From Opitutaceae bacterium (GTDB taxonomy: Bacteria > Verrucomicrobiota > Verrucomicrobiia > Opitutales > Opitutaceae), in the NCBI GenBank assembly GCA_019455245.1, contig JACFMR010000027.1, positions 4,938-50,934 of the forward strand: a DNA stretch of 45,997 nt. Direction: 5' to 3'. Made by a program: the position numbers and the translations under genes. A model generated the notes under the pieces. The model was not told where the DNA came from. It made no database searches and was given only the letters and a program-made list of their open reading frames with translations. This document shows positions 1-15,951 of the stretch, piece by piece; within the stretch, counting starts at the first letter, position 1, and every line of letters begins with the position of its first letter.

Positions 1-72
1 GTGTAGCTCAATTGGTAGAGTAGCGGTCTCCAAAACCGTTGGTTGGGGGTTCGATTCCCTCCGCCCCTGCCA
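1..72 (+). tRNA. tRNA-Trp (CCA), 5' end cut by window edge
   Basis: The sequence folds as a tRNA whose first four acceptor bases lie outside the window. The anticodon arm is a 5-bp stem GCGGT/ACCGT around loop CTCCAAA, giving anticodon CCA (Trp). The T arm is GGGGG/CCCTC around TTCGATT. The 3' acceptor strand CGCCCCT is followed by discriminator G and an encoded CCA. It lies 16 nt before secE, the common tRNA-Trp-secE-nusG arrangement, so it is probably co-transcribed with secE. By analogy tuf may lie just upstream, outside the window. Confidence 0.95.
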
Positions 73-88
73 CTTTCAACCGTATTAC

Positions 89-292
89 ATGAAGAATCCG
101 TTCCGCAGCACACGCATCTTTCTCGGGGAAATGGTCGGCGAACTCCAAAAGGCGTCCTGGCCCACCCGTAGCGAACTGCGCGACTCCACCATCGTGGTGA
201 TCATCGCCGCCGCCCTGCTCGGAGTCTTCACCAGCATCAGCGATTTCTCCCTCTATCAGTTTGTGGATCTGTTCACGAAACTGGTCAGCTGA
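89..292 (+). CDS. secE: Preprotein translocase subunit SecE
   Basis: This 67-residue protein is the short single-helix form of SecE, the clamp subunit of the SecYEG inner-membrane protein channel. The amphipathic stretch FLGEMVGELQKASWPTRSEL (about residues 11-30) carries the conserved KxSWPT signature. One transmembrane helix follows at about residues 34-56. The gene starts at the first ATG after the tRNA without a recognisable Shine-Dalgarno sequence. nusG follows after 12 nt, the usual secE-nusG pairing. Its partner SecY is encoded 24 kb downstream in the same block. Confidence 0.95.
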   Translation: MKNPFRSTRIFLGEMVGELQKASWPTRSELRDSTIVVIIAAALLGVFTSISDFSLYQFVDLFTKLVS

Positions 293-304
293 TCGCTCCC
301 GCCC

Positions 305-886
305 ATGTCCACTTCCGAAACCTCCGTCCCAGCCACCGCCCAGTGGTTCGCCCTGCACACGCTCTCCGGCCAGGAGAACAAGGTGAAGGCCTACATCGAG
401 AAGTTCAAAACCGTCGAGGAACTCGACGACTACATCTTCGAAGTGTTGCTGCCCACGGAAGTCGTCTCGGAGGTCAAGAACGGCAAGAAATCCACCAAGA
501 CCCGCAAGCTCTACCCGGGCTACGTGTTCATTCAAATGCGGCTCTTCGACGAGGAGCACAAGCTGATCAACAAACCTTGGTATTTCGTCAAGGAGGTCGC
601 CGGAGTCATCGGATTTGTCGGCGGGGAGCATCCTGCGCCGCTCAAGCAGTCCGATGTCGACGAGATCTACGCCCGCATTGAGGCCGCCAGCGGCAAGGAA
701 GTGCCCAAGGTCCAGTACAATGTCGGTGAGGAGGTCAAAATCATCGACGGTGCTTTCACCAATCTTACCGGCCGTATCGACGAAATCGATCCCGACCGCG
801 GCAAACTCAAAATCTCCGTCTCCATTTTCGGCCGGTTCACTCCGGTCGAGCTCGAATACTGGCAGGTGCAACGCATCACCGAGTGA
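305..886 (+). CDS. nusG: Transcription termination/antitermination factor NusG
   Basis: NusG binds the RNA polymerase clamp, suppresses pausing, and links polymerase to Rho or to ribosomal S10. The 193-residue protein has an N-terminal NGN domain (about 12-125; motif WFALHTLSGQENKVKAYIEK and PGYVFIQM) and a C-terminal KOW domain (about 138-190) with VGEEVKIIDGAFTNLTGRID. Length is close to the usual 180-190. It sits between secE and rplK, the standard place. The first ATG is used; no clear Shine-Dalgarno sequence precedes it. Confidence 0.96.
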   Translation: MSTSETSVPATAQWFALHTLSGQENKVKAYIEKFKTVEELDDYIFEVLLPTEVVSEVKNGKKSTKTRKLYPGYVFIQMRLFDEEHKLINKPWYFVKEVAGVIGFVGGEHPAPLKQSDVDEIYARIEAASGKEVPKVQYNVGEEVKIIDGAFTNLTGRIDEIDPDRGKLKISVSIFGRFTPVELEYWQVQRITE

Positions 887-954
887 CGCGACGCCTCTTT
901 GTCACCGCCCCAGTTCGTCACCACGCAAACTGAACACCCGCCACCCACACTCAC

Positions 955-1380
955 ATGGCCAAAAAGATTCAAGGATATATCCGCCTCCAATTGCCGGCCG
1001 GCGCCGCCAACCCGGCTCCGCCCGTAGGTCCCGCGCTCGGCGCGCAGGGCGTCAACATCATGGCGTTCTGCAAGGACTTCAACGCCCGCACCAAGGACCA
1101 GAACGGCATGATCCTGCCGGTCGTCATCACCGTCTACACGGACAAGAGCTTCACCTTCATCCTGAAGTCGCCGCCCGCTTCGGTGCTCCTGAAGAAGGCC
1201 GCGAACATCGCCTCCGGCTCCGCCACACCCAACAAGGACAAGGTGGGCAAGGTTACGACCAAGCAGCTCGCCGAAATCTACAAGCTCAAGATCAAGGACC
1301 TCAACGCCAAGGACGAGGCCGCCGGCATCAAGATCATCGCCGGCACCGCCCGCAACATGGGCATCGAGGTCGTCGACTGA
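955..1380 (+). CDS. rplK: 50S ribosomal protein L11
   Basis: L11 (141 residues, family-typical length) forms part of the GTPase-associated centre with 23S rRNA and the L10-L12 stalk. The N-terminal domain shows [20 protein letters not shown], including the Pro-rich [16 protein letters not shown] signature. The C-terminal RNA-binding domain shows [20 protein letters not shown] and [10 protein letters not shown]. It follows nusG after 68 nt and precedes rplA, as in most bacteria. The start is the first ATG, without an obvious Shine-Dalgarno sequence. Confidence 0.97.
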   Translation: MAKKIQGYIRLQLPAGAANPAPPVGPALGAQGVNIMAFCKDFNARTKDQNGMILPVVITVYTDKSFTFILKSPPASVLLKKAANIASGSATPNKDKVGKVTTKQLAEIYKLKIKDLNAKDEAAGIKIIAGTARNMGIEVVD

Positions 1381-1445
1381 TTTCAACCCACACAACCCAA
1401 CTCACCGCGGGAGTCTTCGGACGCTTGCACCGCAAGGAGTAATCA

Positions 1446-2141
1446 ATGGACAAACGCAGTAAACGCTACGTCAACGCCGCCAAGTCGGCCGATCTCAACA
1501 AGGAGTATCCGCTGGCCGAGGCCGTGGAAATCCTCAGCCGCTTTGGCAAAACCAAGTTCGACGAGACCGTCGAGCTTTCCATCCGCCTCGGGGTCGATCC
1601 CACCGCCGGCGAGCAGATGGTGCGCGGCACGACGCCGCTGCCCAACGGCTCCGGCAAGAAGGTCCGCGTGCTTGTCTTCACCGACAAGCCCGAGGAGGCC
1701 CTCGCGGCCGGCGCCGATCATGCCGGTCTGCAGGACATGATGCAGAAGATCACCGAAGGCTGGCTCGATTTCGACGTGGCCATCGCGACCACCGAGGCCA
1801 TGAAGCAGGTTCGCACCTTGGCCCGCGTGCTGGGTCCGAAGGGCCTCATGCCCAATCCCAAGAGCGGCACCGTGACCGATGATATCGCCGCCGGCATCAA
1901 GGCCGTCAAGGCCGGTCGGGTGGAGTTCAAGATGGACAAAACCGCCAACATCGGCGTCGGCATCGGCAAGCGCTCGTTCACGCCCGCCCAGATCGTGGAA
2001 AACGCCCAGGCGGTCATCGACGCCATCGGCAAGGCCCGCCCCGCCGCCTTCAAGGGCAGCGGCTACATCAAGAGCATTTACCTCTCCGCCAGCATGAGCC
2101 CCGGCATCCGTATCGCCGCCGCGGACTTCAGCAAATTCTAA
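1446..2141 (+). CDS. rplA: 50S ribosomal protein L1
   Basis: L1 (231 residues) forms the mobile stalk at the ribosomal E site and in many bacteria represses its own operon by binding the L11-L1 mRNA. Signatures include SKRYVNAAKSAD at the N-terminus, VRVLVFTD, LGPKGLMPNPKSGTVT and the C-terminal GSGYIKSIYLSASMSPGI. An AAGGAG Shine-Dalgarno sequence lies about 5 nt upstream of the ATG. It is 65 nt after rplK and 12 nt before rplJ. I did not identify an L1-binding mRNA site. Confidence 0.97.
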   Translation: MDKRSKRYVNAAKSADLNKEYPLAEAVEILSRFGKTKFDETVELSIRLGVDPTAGEQMVRGTTPLPNGSGKKVRVLVFTDKPEEALAAGADHAGLQDMMQKITEGWLDFDVAIATTEAMKQVRTLARVLGPKGLMPNPKSGTVTDDIAAGIKAVKAGRVEFKMDKTANIGVGIGKRSFTPAQIVENAQAVIDAIGKARPAAFKGSGYIKSIYLSASMSPGIRIAAADFSKF

Positions 2142-2153
2142 GGAGTCACGACC

Positions 2154-2672
2154 ATGAGAGCCGAAAAACAATATCTGATCGCCGAGGTCGAGACCCACCT
2201 CAAGAAGTCCGACTACGTCATACTCACCAACTTCACCGGCATCACTGTCGCCGAGGTGGCTGAGCTGCGCGCCGAGCTTGCCAAGGAGAACGCCGAGTTC
2301 CACGTGGTGAAGAACAGTTCGCTGCGCGTCGCCGCCAAAACCCTTGGTCTGCCGGAAGTCGATGCCGCGCTGGGCGGCCCCACCGCCATCATTGTCGGCG
2401 GCAAGAATTCAGCCGGCGTGGCCAAGGCGGTCACCCAGTTCTTCAAGGCCAAGCAGAAGGTCGAGGTCAAAGCCGCGGTGCTTGGCAACAAGCTGCTCAG
2501 CGCCGAGGACGTCAAGGCCCTCGCCGAACTGCCGTCGCTCGAAGTCATGCGGGCGCAGCTGCTCGGCCTGCTCAACCAGCCCGGCACCATGCTTGTCCGC
2601 GTGCTCAACGCGGTACCGCAGGGCGTCGTCAATGTCCTTCAGGCCAAGGTCCGCGCCGCCGGCGAGGCCTGA
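2154..2672 (+). CDS. rplJ: 50S ribosomal protein L10
   Basis: L10 (172 residues) anchors L7/L12 dimers to the ribosome. The N-terminal rRNA-binding domain shows EKQYLIAEVETHLKKSDYVI, then FTGITVAEVAELRAEL and FHVVKNSSLRVA. The C-terminal helix that would bind L12 dimers is alanine- and valine-rich. A strong AAGGAG precedes the ATG. Only 12 nt separate it from rplA, so there is no room for the classical L10 leader directly upstream; the long structured gap comes after this gene instead, before rplL. Confidence 0.96.
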   Translation: MRAEKQYLIAEVETHLKKSDYVILTNFTGITVAEVAELRAELAKENAEFHVVKNSSLRVAAKTLGLPEVDAALGGPTAIIVGGKNSAGVAKAVTQFFKAKQKVEVKAAVLGNKLLSAEDVKALAELPSLEVMRAQLLGLLNQPGTMLVRVLNAVPQGVVNVLQAKVRAAGEA

Positions 2673-2758
2673 TTTTCAACCCATTCCCACAACCCATATT
2701 TTCCCGGCGCACCGGTTCGGCCGCGCGCCGCAGAAAGCCCAAATCAAACGTCCGCGGC

Positions 2759-2798
2759 TAGGGGATACGTCCCTTAAACGCTCTTTCGGTTAAAGACG
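2759..2798 (+). promoter_or_regulatory. Two-hairpin leader upstream of rplL
   Basis: The rplJ-rplL gap is 151 nt and holds two stem-loops just before the rplL ribosome-binding site. Hairpin 1 is a 7-bp stem (2759-2765 with 2770-2776) closed by a UACG tetraloop, a UNCG-type loop. Hairpin 2 pairs 2779-2780 and 2782-2786 with 2792-2798, with one bulged base and a CGGTT loop. An AGGAG sequence follows 13-17 nt later. It could be an mRNA-stabilising or translational control element that raises L12 output. The pairing is seen; the function is inferred. Confidence 0.45.
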
Positions 2799-2823
2799 CT
2801 AGTAACGGACAGGAGATCATACC

Positions 2824-3210
<387 letters not shown>

Positions 3211-3252
3211 GCCCACTTGGCAGACCGATTCGAAAATCGTCCGATTTCTTCG

Positions 3253-3295
3253 GGACAGGCCGTGTCCAGCGCGGCCTGTCCTTTGCCTTTTCTTT
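3253..3295 (+). terminator. Attenuator-like hairpin between rplL and rpoB
   Basis: Bases 3253-3264 pair with 3270-3281 to form a 12-bp GC-rich stem (one G-U pair) with loop TCCAG, followed by the pyrimidine tract TTTGCCTTTTCTTT. Because rpoBC must be made, this is most likely a partial terminator or attenuator like the known one between rplL and rpoB in Escherichia coli, which lowers polymerase expression relative to L12. The structure is read directly; partial readthrough is inferred. Confidence 0.65.
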
Positions 3296-3318
3296 CTCCG
3301 TTCTTTCGCTAGCTCGCC

Positions 3319-3351
3319 GCGCCCTTTTGCGGGGCGCTCTGTTTCGTCTTA
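3319..3351 (+). terminator. Second hairpin before rpoB
   Basis: GCGCCC (3319-3324) pairs with GGGCGC (3332-3337) around a 7-nt loop TTTTGCG and is followed by a U-rich but interrupted run (TCTGTTTCGTCTT). It lies about 40 nt after the first attenuator hairpin and about 40 nt before the rpoB ATG. It could be a second weak attenuator or an RNase processing site. The tail is less convincing than that of the first hairpin. Confidence 0.35.
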
Positions 3352-3375
3352 TTCTTCAACCAACCGGGTAATCAC

Positions 3376-7155
<3,780 letters not shown>

Positions 7156-7195
7156 ACCCACGCAAGCTTTAACAATCAGCAGAGAGAGCCTATCC

Positions 7196-11356
<4,161 letters not shown>

Positions 11357-11380
11357 TTCAACTGCACAACCCATCAAATC

Positions 11381-11416
11381 AAGGGGCGCGGCTAATCACC
11401 GCGCCCCTTTGTTTTT
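11381..11416 (+). terminator. Intrinsic terminator after rpoC
   Basis: GGGGCGCGG (11383-11391) pairs perfectly with CCGCGCCCC (11399-11407) around loop CTAATCA, and the flanking AA/TT adds two more pairs. The tail is TTTGTTTTT. It starts 25 nt after the rpoC stop and is a textbook Rho-independent terminator ending the secE-rpoC unit. Confidence 0.9.
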
Positions 11417-11442
11417 GGGTGGAGGAAATTTCTGCTTGTCAA

Positions 11443-11547
11443 GGCGGGTGGGGGGCGCAATGGTCCCAATCCCTCCCGCCAAAAACCGAGTGTTGAGCCT
11501 AGCTCCACTTGGTTTATCGCCCGGCCTCACGGCCGGGCGATTTTTTT
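11443..11547 (+). ncRNA. Candidate three-stem structured RNA between rpoC and rpsL
   Basis: Three consecutive stem-loops fill 105 nt after the rpoC terminator. Stem A: 11443-11448 pairs with 11475-11480, then a U-U mismatch, GGG/CCC (11450-11452 with 11471-11473), a three-base AAT bulge, and GGG/CCC (11453-11455 with 11465-11467) around loop CGCAATGGT. Stem B: CCGAGTG (11486-11492) pairs with CACTTGG (11506-11512), with a TT bulge and an inner GAGC/GCTC stem and CTA triloop. Stem C is an 11-bp intrinsic terminator (11516-11547). No reading frame with coding character covers it. It may be a short independent RNA or a cis-acting attenuator of the rpsL operon. I do not recognise a known family. 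Confidence 0.5.
11516..11547 (+). terminator. Intrinsic terminator (third stem of the candidate RNA)
   Basis: ATCGCCCGGCC (11516-11526) pairs perfectly with GGCCGGGCGAT (11531-11541) around a TCAC tetraloop. The T at 11541 begins a run of seven T. This second strong terminator lies 100 nt beyond the rpoC terminator, where no protein gene needs ending; that is the main reason to suspect a transcript arising in between. Confidence 0.9.
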
Positions 11548-11780
11548 GGACGCATTTCTCAGTTCGGTCTTGTATTCGGCGAAGCGCCTGTCGAGTCTGA
11601 CCGGCTCGCATCTTTTTCGCGCGCAATCCGAGTTCTTCGGGAGGCGCTTTCGCTCTCGCGGAGCGGGGACCAAATCCCGCATTTCGCGAACCTGCTTACT
11701 TTTCCCCAAAAAGTTCTTGCCGAGCTTTTGGCCACTGGTAGTTTTTTCCTCTTTTCTCCACTTTCCACTCTTAAAATCGT
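11548..11780 (+). other. Leader region upstream of rpsL
   Basis: This 233-nt non-coding stretch separates the second terminator from rpsL. It must contain the promoter of the rpsL-rpsG-fusA operon if the upstream terminators work. Small hairpins can be drawn: CGCTC/GAGCG around TCGCG, and GCGGG/CCCGC around GACCAAAT in the 11640-11690 area. The last 60 nt are T-rich and pyrimidine-rich. No reading frame with convincing protein character is present, and rpsL itself has no Shine-Dalgarno sequence. Confidence 0.5.
11717..11744 (+). promoter_or_regulatory. Weak sigma-70-like promoter candidate for rpsL
   Basis: TTGCCG (11717-11722) and TAGTTT (11739-11744) are spaced 16 nt and would start transcription about 30 nt before the rpsL ATG. 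The -35 box matches TTGACA at four positions, but the -10 box is poor. The call depends mostly on position, because transcription must restart after the two terminators upstream. Confidence 0.3.
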
Positions 11781-12158
11781 ATGCCGACCATCAATCAACT
11801 CGTGCGCAAAGGCCGCCGCAAGGTCGTAGCCAAGTCGAAATCCCCGGCTTTGGAGCGCAACCCGTTTCGTCGCGGCGTGTGTGTGCAGGTCATGACCCGC
11901 ACCCCCAAGAAGCCCAATTCGGCCATCCGCAAGGTGGCCAAGGTGCGTCTTACCAACGGCAGCGAGGTGATTTCCTACATCCCTGACGAGGGGCACTCCC
12001 TCCAGGAGCACTCGATTGTGCTCGTGCGCGGTGGCCGTGTGAAGGACTTGCCCGGCGTCCGTTATCATATCGTCCGCGGCACTTTGGATGCCACCGGCGT
12101 GGAGAAACGTCGCCGCAGCCGTTCCAAGTACGGCGTCAAGCGTCCGAAAGCCAAGTAA
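11781..12158 (+). CDS. rpsL: 30S ribosomal protein S12
   Basis: S12 (125 residues) lies at the decoding centre and interface; mutations in it give streptomycin resistance in many bacteria. Motifs: [20 protein letters not shown] at the N-terminus, [20 protein letters not shown] with the lysine of TPKKPNSA typical of the sensitive form, [19 protein letters not shown] and the basic tail [14 protein letters not shown]. The start ATG lacks a Shine-Dalgarno sequence and is preceded by an A/T-rich stretch. It is the first gene of the str unit, with rpsG 22 nt downstream. Confidence 0.97.
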   Translation: MPTINQLVRKGRRKVVAKSKSPALERNPFRRGVCVQVMTRTPKKPNSAIRKVAKVRLTNGSEVISYIPDEGHSLQEHSIVLVRGGRVKDLPGVRYHIVRGTLDATGVEKRRRSRSKYGVKRPKAK

Positions 12159-12180
12159 CCGTATTTATTGATTCATCACC

Positions 12181-12654
12181 ATGTCACGCCGTCACAGAGC
12201 CACCAAGCGTCAGGTCGAGCCCGATATCCGCTACAACAGCCCCCTCGTTGCGCACCTGGTCAATGTCGTCATGCAGGACGGCAAAAAGAACCTCGCGCAG
12301 CGCATCGTTTACGGTGCGTTTGAGAAGGTTTCCGAGAAGCTCGACAAGGGCAACCCGGTCGACCTGCTGCTCGGCGCGTTGGAAAACGCCCGGCCGCGCC
12401 TGGAGGTCAAGAGTCGTCGTGTCGGTGGCGCCACCTATCAGGTGCCCGTGGAAATTTCGTTTGAGCGGCAGGAGTCGCTCGCCTTGCGCTGGATCGTCGC
12501 CGCGGCCACCGGCCGCAAGGGTGTGACCATGCGCGATGCGCTGGCGACCGAGATCATCGATGCCTACAACAACACCGGCTCGGTGGTGAAGAAGAAGGAA
12601 GATACGCACAAGATGGCGCAGGCCAACCGTGCGTTTGCCCACCTCCGTTGGTAA
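12181..12654 (+). CDS. rpsG: 30S ribosomal protein S7
   Basis: S7 (157 residues, typical) nucleates assembly of the 16S 3' domain and contacts tRNA at the E site. Signatures: [38 protein letters not shown], then [14 protein letters not shown], and the C-terminal [20 protein letters not shown]. It follows rpsL after 22 nt, too short for the long regulatory spacer known in the Escherichia coli str operon. No Shine-Dalgarno sequence is visible before the ATG. Confidence 0.97.
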   Translation: MSRRHRATKRQVEPDIRYNSPLVAHLVNVVMQDGKKNLAQRIVYGAFEKVSEKLDKGNPVDLLLGALENARPRLEVKSRRVGGATYQVPVEISFERQESLALRWIVAAATGRKGVTMRDALATEIIDAYNNTGSVVKKKEDTHKMAQANRAFAHLRW

Positions 12655-12671
12655 GGGCCCAAGGTATCATT

Positions 12672-14855
12672 ATGGCAACCGCTCCCAGCATTTCTGTCGT
12701 CACCGAAAAGGGCAAGATTTCCAAGGCCAACGCCAAGGACCGCCCGTTTCCGCTTGAATGGACCCGCAACATCGGCATCGCGGCTCATATCGATGCGGGC
12801 AAAACCACGACTTCCGAGCGCATCCTATTCTACTCCGGCGCGGTCCACAAGATGGGTGAGGTGCATGAAGGCACCGCCGTCACCGACTGGATGGAACAGG
12901 AGCGCGAACGCGGCATCACCATCACCGCCGCCGCCATTTCCTGTGCGTGGGATGCCTCCTGCGGTCCCTGGAAGGGGATTCGCCAACGTATCAACGTCAT
13001 CGACACGCCCGGACACGTGGATTTCACCGCCGAGGTTGAGCGTTCCATGCGTGTGCTCGACGGTGCGGTTGCGGTTTTCTGTGCGGTGGCCGGCGTGCAG
13101 CCCCAGTCTGAAACTGTCTGGCGCCAGGCCAACAAGTATGGCGTGCCGCGCATCGCGTTCGTCAACAAGATGGATCGCACCGGCGCTGATTTCTTCCGCG
13201 CCGTGTCCGAGATGCGCGAGAAGCTGAAGGCCAACGCCCACCCATTGTTCCTGCCCATCGGCAAGGAAGATAATTTCTCCGGCCTGGTCGATCTGGTGCA
13301 GAACTGCGCCTACATCTTTGAGGATCCGATGGAAATGGACCTCAATCCGACGCGCCATCCCATCCCGGCCGACATGGCCGATGAGGCGAAGGAATACCGT
13401 GAGAAGCTGATCGAGGCGGTTTCGGATTTCGACGACGCCCTGGCGGAAAAATACCTCAACGGCGAAGAAGTCTCCAATGCGGAGCTGCTCGTCGCCGTGC
13501 GCAAGGCCACCGTTTCCATGAAGTTCACCGGCGTTATCCCCGGTTCGGCCTTCAAGAAAAAGGGTGTGCAGCGGCTGCTTGACTGCGTGGTTAATTACCT
13601 GCCCAGTCCGATCGATGTGCCCCCGATGCAGGGGCAGGATTCCGACGGCAAGGAAGTCGACGTGCTGGTCGACGACAACGGCAAGCTTGCGGGACTGGCT
13701 TTCAAGCTCTGGACCGATCCTTTCGTGGGCAAACTCGTGTTCTATCGTGTTTACACCGGCACCCTGCGGAAAGGCACTTCGCTCTACAATCCGCGCACCC
13801 GCCGTTCCGAGCGTGTTTCCCGTCTTGTGCTGATGCGCGCGATGGACCGCGAGGAAATCGACGTGGCCTATTCGGGTGATATCTGCGCCTTGGTCGGCGT
13901 GAAGGATGTCATCACCGGTGACACCCTTTGCGATGAGGAATATGACGTGCGCCTGGAACCGCCGTCCTTCCCCGAGCCCGTGATCGCCATGTCGATCGAG
14001 CCGAATTCAAAGGCCGACCAGGAGAAAATGGGCACCGCTCTGCAACGTCTGGTCGCCGAGGATCCCACGCTGCGTGTTTCCACCGACCAGGACACGGGGC
14101 AGACCATTCTCGCCGGCATGGGCGAACTGCATCTCGACATCATCCGCGACCGCATGAAGCGCGAGTTCAAGGTCGAGGCCACTTCCGGCAAGCCCCAGAT
14201 CGCCTACCGCGAAACCGTCACCGCCGCCGCGGATGCCGAGGGCAAATTCATCCGTCAGTCCGGAGGCAAGGGCCAGTACGGTCACGTGGTCGTCAAGCTC
14301 GAGCCCAACGAAAAGGGCAAGGGCATCGAGGTGCTCAACGAAATTGTCGGCGGTGTTATTCCGAAGGAATACATCAAGCCCGCAACCGATGGCATCCTTG
14401 AAGGTTGCAACAACGGTGTCGTCGCCGGTTACCCGGTGGTTGATGTCAAGGTGCGCATCGTCGACGGTTCCTACCACGAGGTCGATTCTTCCGAACTCGC
14501 CTTTAAGATGGCCGGCATCTTTGCCTTCAAGGAGGCGATGAAGAAGGCTTCGCCGATCCTCCTCGAACCCATCATGGCTGTGGAAGTCACCACGCCTGAG
14601 GAGTACCAGGGTGACCTGATGGGCGACATCAACCGTCGCCGCGGTCAGATCCAAGGCATAGAGAACAAGAATGGCGCGGGCATCGTCGCGGCTCATGTGC
14701 CGCTGGAAACGTTGTTCGGTTATGTCACCGACATTCGCTCACTCTCCAAGGGGCGCGCCAGCGCCTCCATCACACCATCCCATTTCGAGCAGGTGCCGGC
14801 CTCCTTGCTGCCCAAGATTGTGGAGTCCTCCGTCAAGGCTCCCGCGCGCACTTAA
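12672..14855 (+). CDS. fusA: Elongation factor G
   Basis: EF-G is the GTPase that drives ribosomal translocation. Taking the ATG at 12672 gives 727 residues with an N-terminal extension of about 22 residues before the G domain. GTP-binding motifs: AHIDAGKT (38-45), [16 protein letters not shown] and NKMD. Domain IV shows [18 protein letters not shown], and the C-terminal domain has [19 protein letters not shown]. An in-frame start further upstream (12648) would overlap rpsG and is less likely. rpsJ follows after 18 nt with no tuf gene between, unlike the classical str operon. Confidence 0.97.
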   Translation: MATAPSISVVTEKGKISKANAKDRPFPLEWTRNIGIAAHIDAGKTTTSERILFYSGAVHKMGEVHEGTAVTDWMEQERERGITITAAAISCAWDASCGPWKGIRQRINVIDTPGHVDFTAEVERSMRVLDGAVAVFCAVAGVQPQSETVWRQANKYGVPRIAFVNKMDRTGADFFRAVSEMREKLKANAHPLFLPIGKEDNFSGLVDLVQNCAYIFEDPMEMDLNPTRHPIPADMADEAKEYREKLIEAVSDFDDALAEKYLNGEEVSNAELLVAVRKATVSMKFTGVIPGSAFKKKGVQRLLDCVVNYLPSPIDVPPMQGQDSDGKEVDVLVDDNGKLAGLAFKLWTDPFVGKLVFYRVYTGTLRKGTSLYNPRTRRSERVSRLVLMRAMDREEIDVAYSGDICALVGVKDVITGDTLCDEEYDVRLEPPSFPEPVIAMSIEPNSKADQEKMGTALQRLVAEDPTLRVSTDQDTGQTILAGMGELHLDIIRDRMKREFKVEATSGKPQIAYRETVTAAADAEGKFIRQSGGKGQYGHVVVKLEPNEKGKGIEVLNEIVGGVIPKEYIKPATDGILEGCNNGVVAGYPVVDVKVRIVDGSYHEVDSSELAFKMAGIFAFKEAMKKASPILLEPIMAVEVTTPEEYQGDLMGDINRRRGQIQGIENKNGAGIVAAHVPLETLFGYVTDIRSLSKGRASASITPSHFEQVPASLLPKIVESSVKAPART

Positions 14856-14873
14856 TCCCGTTCTTTTACCTCC

Positions 14874-15182
14874 ATGAAAGGCCAACGCATTCGCATCAAG
14901 CTCCAGGGTTTCGACTATCGGGTCATCGATCAGTCGGCGCTGGAGATCGTCGAGACCGCCAAGCGCTCCGGCGCCCGGGTCTCCGGCCCCGTCCCGCTGC
15001 CCACCCGCATCGAGAAGCTGACGGTCAACCGCTCCCCGCACGTGGACAAAAAGTCCATGGACCAGTTTGAATCGCGCACTCACAAGCGCCTCATCGACAT
15101 CATCGAGCCCACGGCCCAGACGGTCGACGAGCTCAAGAAACTCAACCTCCCTTCCGGCGTCGATATCACCATCAACGTTTGA
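14874..15182 (+). CDS. rpsJ: 30S ribosomal protein S10
   Basis: S10 (102 residues, exactly typical) is a 30S head protein that also pairs with NusB in transcription antitermination and with NusG. Signatures: [54 protein letters not shown] and THKRLIDI. It follows fusA after 18 nt, so it is probably co-transcribed with the str genes rather than starting a separate S10 operon. A 103-nt gap follows before rplC. Confidence 0.97.
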   Translation: MKGQRIRIKLQGFDYRVIDQSALEIVETAKRSGARVSGPVPLPTRIEKLTVNRSPHVDKKSMDQFESRTHKRLIDIIEPTAQTVDELKKLNLPSGVDITINV

Positions 15183-15213
15183 TCCCTTAATCCGACAGTT
15201 AGCAGTCGCCCAT

Positions 15214-15275
15214 GTGCGCTTCGCGCACCGCTGGTGCCTCTAATGTAGGTCGTTAAACGGAAACCCTCCACCTAC
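15214..15275 (+). promoter_or_regulatory. Hairpins in the rpsJ-rplC gap
   Basis: The 103-nt gap is long for the S10 operon. It contains GTGCGC/GCGCAC (15214-15219 with 15223-15228, loop TTC) and GTAGGT/ACCTAC (15245-15250 with 15270-15275), the latter enclosing a small CGTTAAACG fold. No U tract follows, so termination is unlikely. A processing site, a translational control element or an internal promoter region are possible; I cannot choose among them. Confidence 0.3.
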
Positions 15276-15285
15276 CGCTTAGCTT

Positions 15286-15933
15286 ATGATCACCTCTCTC
15301 CTAGGTAAAAAACTGGGCATGACCCAGGTTTACGACACGGACAATGTCTTGGTCCCTGTCACCGTCGTCGAAGCCGGCCCTTGCTCGGTCGTGCAGGTCA
15401 AGACCGTCGAAAACGACGGTTACAATGCCGTCCAGATCGGATTCGCCGCGAAAAAGACCAAGAACACGTCCCGCGCCGAACTCAATCACGCCAAGAAGGC
15501 CGGCCTCGATGCCGCGCCGCGTGTGCTGAGTGAAGTCCGCCTCGCCGAAGCACCGACGCTCAAAATTGGTGATATCGTCACGGTTGAAACCTTCCAGGAA
15601 GGCCAGTTTGTCGATGTCATCGGCGTCACCAAAGGCAAAGGCTTCGCCGGTGTGGTGAAGCGCTTCCGCGTCGGCGGCGGTCCTGCGGCCCACGGCTCGA
15701 TGTTTCATCGCCGTATCGGTTCCGTCGGCATGCGCCAGACGCCCGGTCGCGTTTGGAAAAATCAAAAGATGCCCGGTCGCATGGGCGCCGAGCGCCGCAC
15801 CGTGCAAAACCTGCGTGTCGTGAAGGTCATCGCCGACCGTAATCTCATCCTCGTAAAAGGCGCCATACCCGGCGCCAATGGCGACGATGTCGTCGTCCGC
15901 GCGGCCACCAAGGGACAGCCCAAAACCGCCTAA
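15286..15933 (+). CDS. rplC: 50S ribosomal protein L3
   Basis: L3 (215 residues) is an early-assembly protein reaching toward the peptidyl transferase centre. Signatures: LLGKKLGMTQVYD at the N-terminus, VTKGKGFAGVVKRFRVGGGP, AHGSMFHRRIGSVGMRQTPG and VWKNQKMPGRMGAERRTVQN, which includes the modified-glutamine region in many bacteria. The ATG at 15286 has no clear Shine-Dalgarno sequence. rplD follows after 18 nt. Confidence 0.97.
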   Translation: MITSLLGKKLGMTQVYDTDNVLVPVTVVEAGPCSVVQVKTVENDGYNAVQIGFAAKKTKNTSRAELNHAKKAGLDAAPRVLSEVRLAEAPTLKIGDIVTVETFQEGQFVDVIGVTKGKGFAGVVKRFRVGGGPAAHGSMFHRRIGSVGMRQTPGRVWKNQKMPGRMGAERRTVQNLRVVKVIADRNLILVKGAIPGANGDDVVVRAATKGQPKTA

Positions 15934-15951
15934 CCCTGAGGAATTCCAGCA

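Noticed and set aside
615..1442. Frame overlapping nusG and rplK
   Set aside because: Basic, repetitive product that reads across two certain ribosomal-operon genes in another frame.
2142..2153. Classical L10 leader upstream of rplJ
   Set aside because: Only 12 nt separate rplA and rplJ; the sequence is just a Shine-Dalgarno site.
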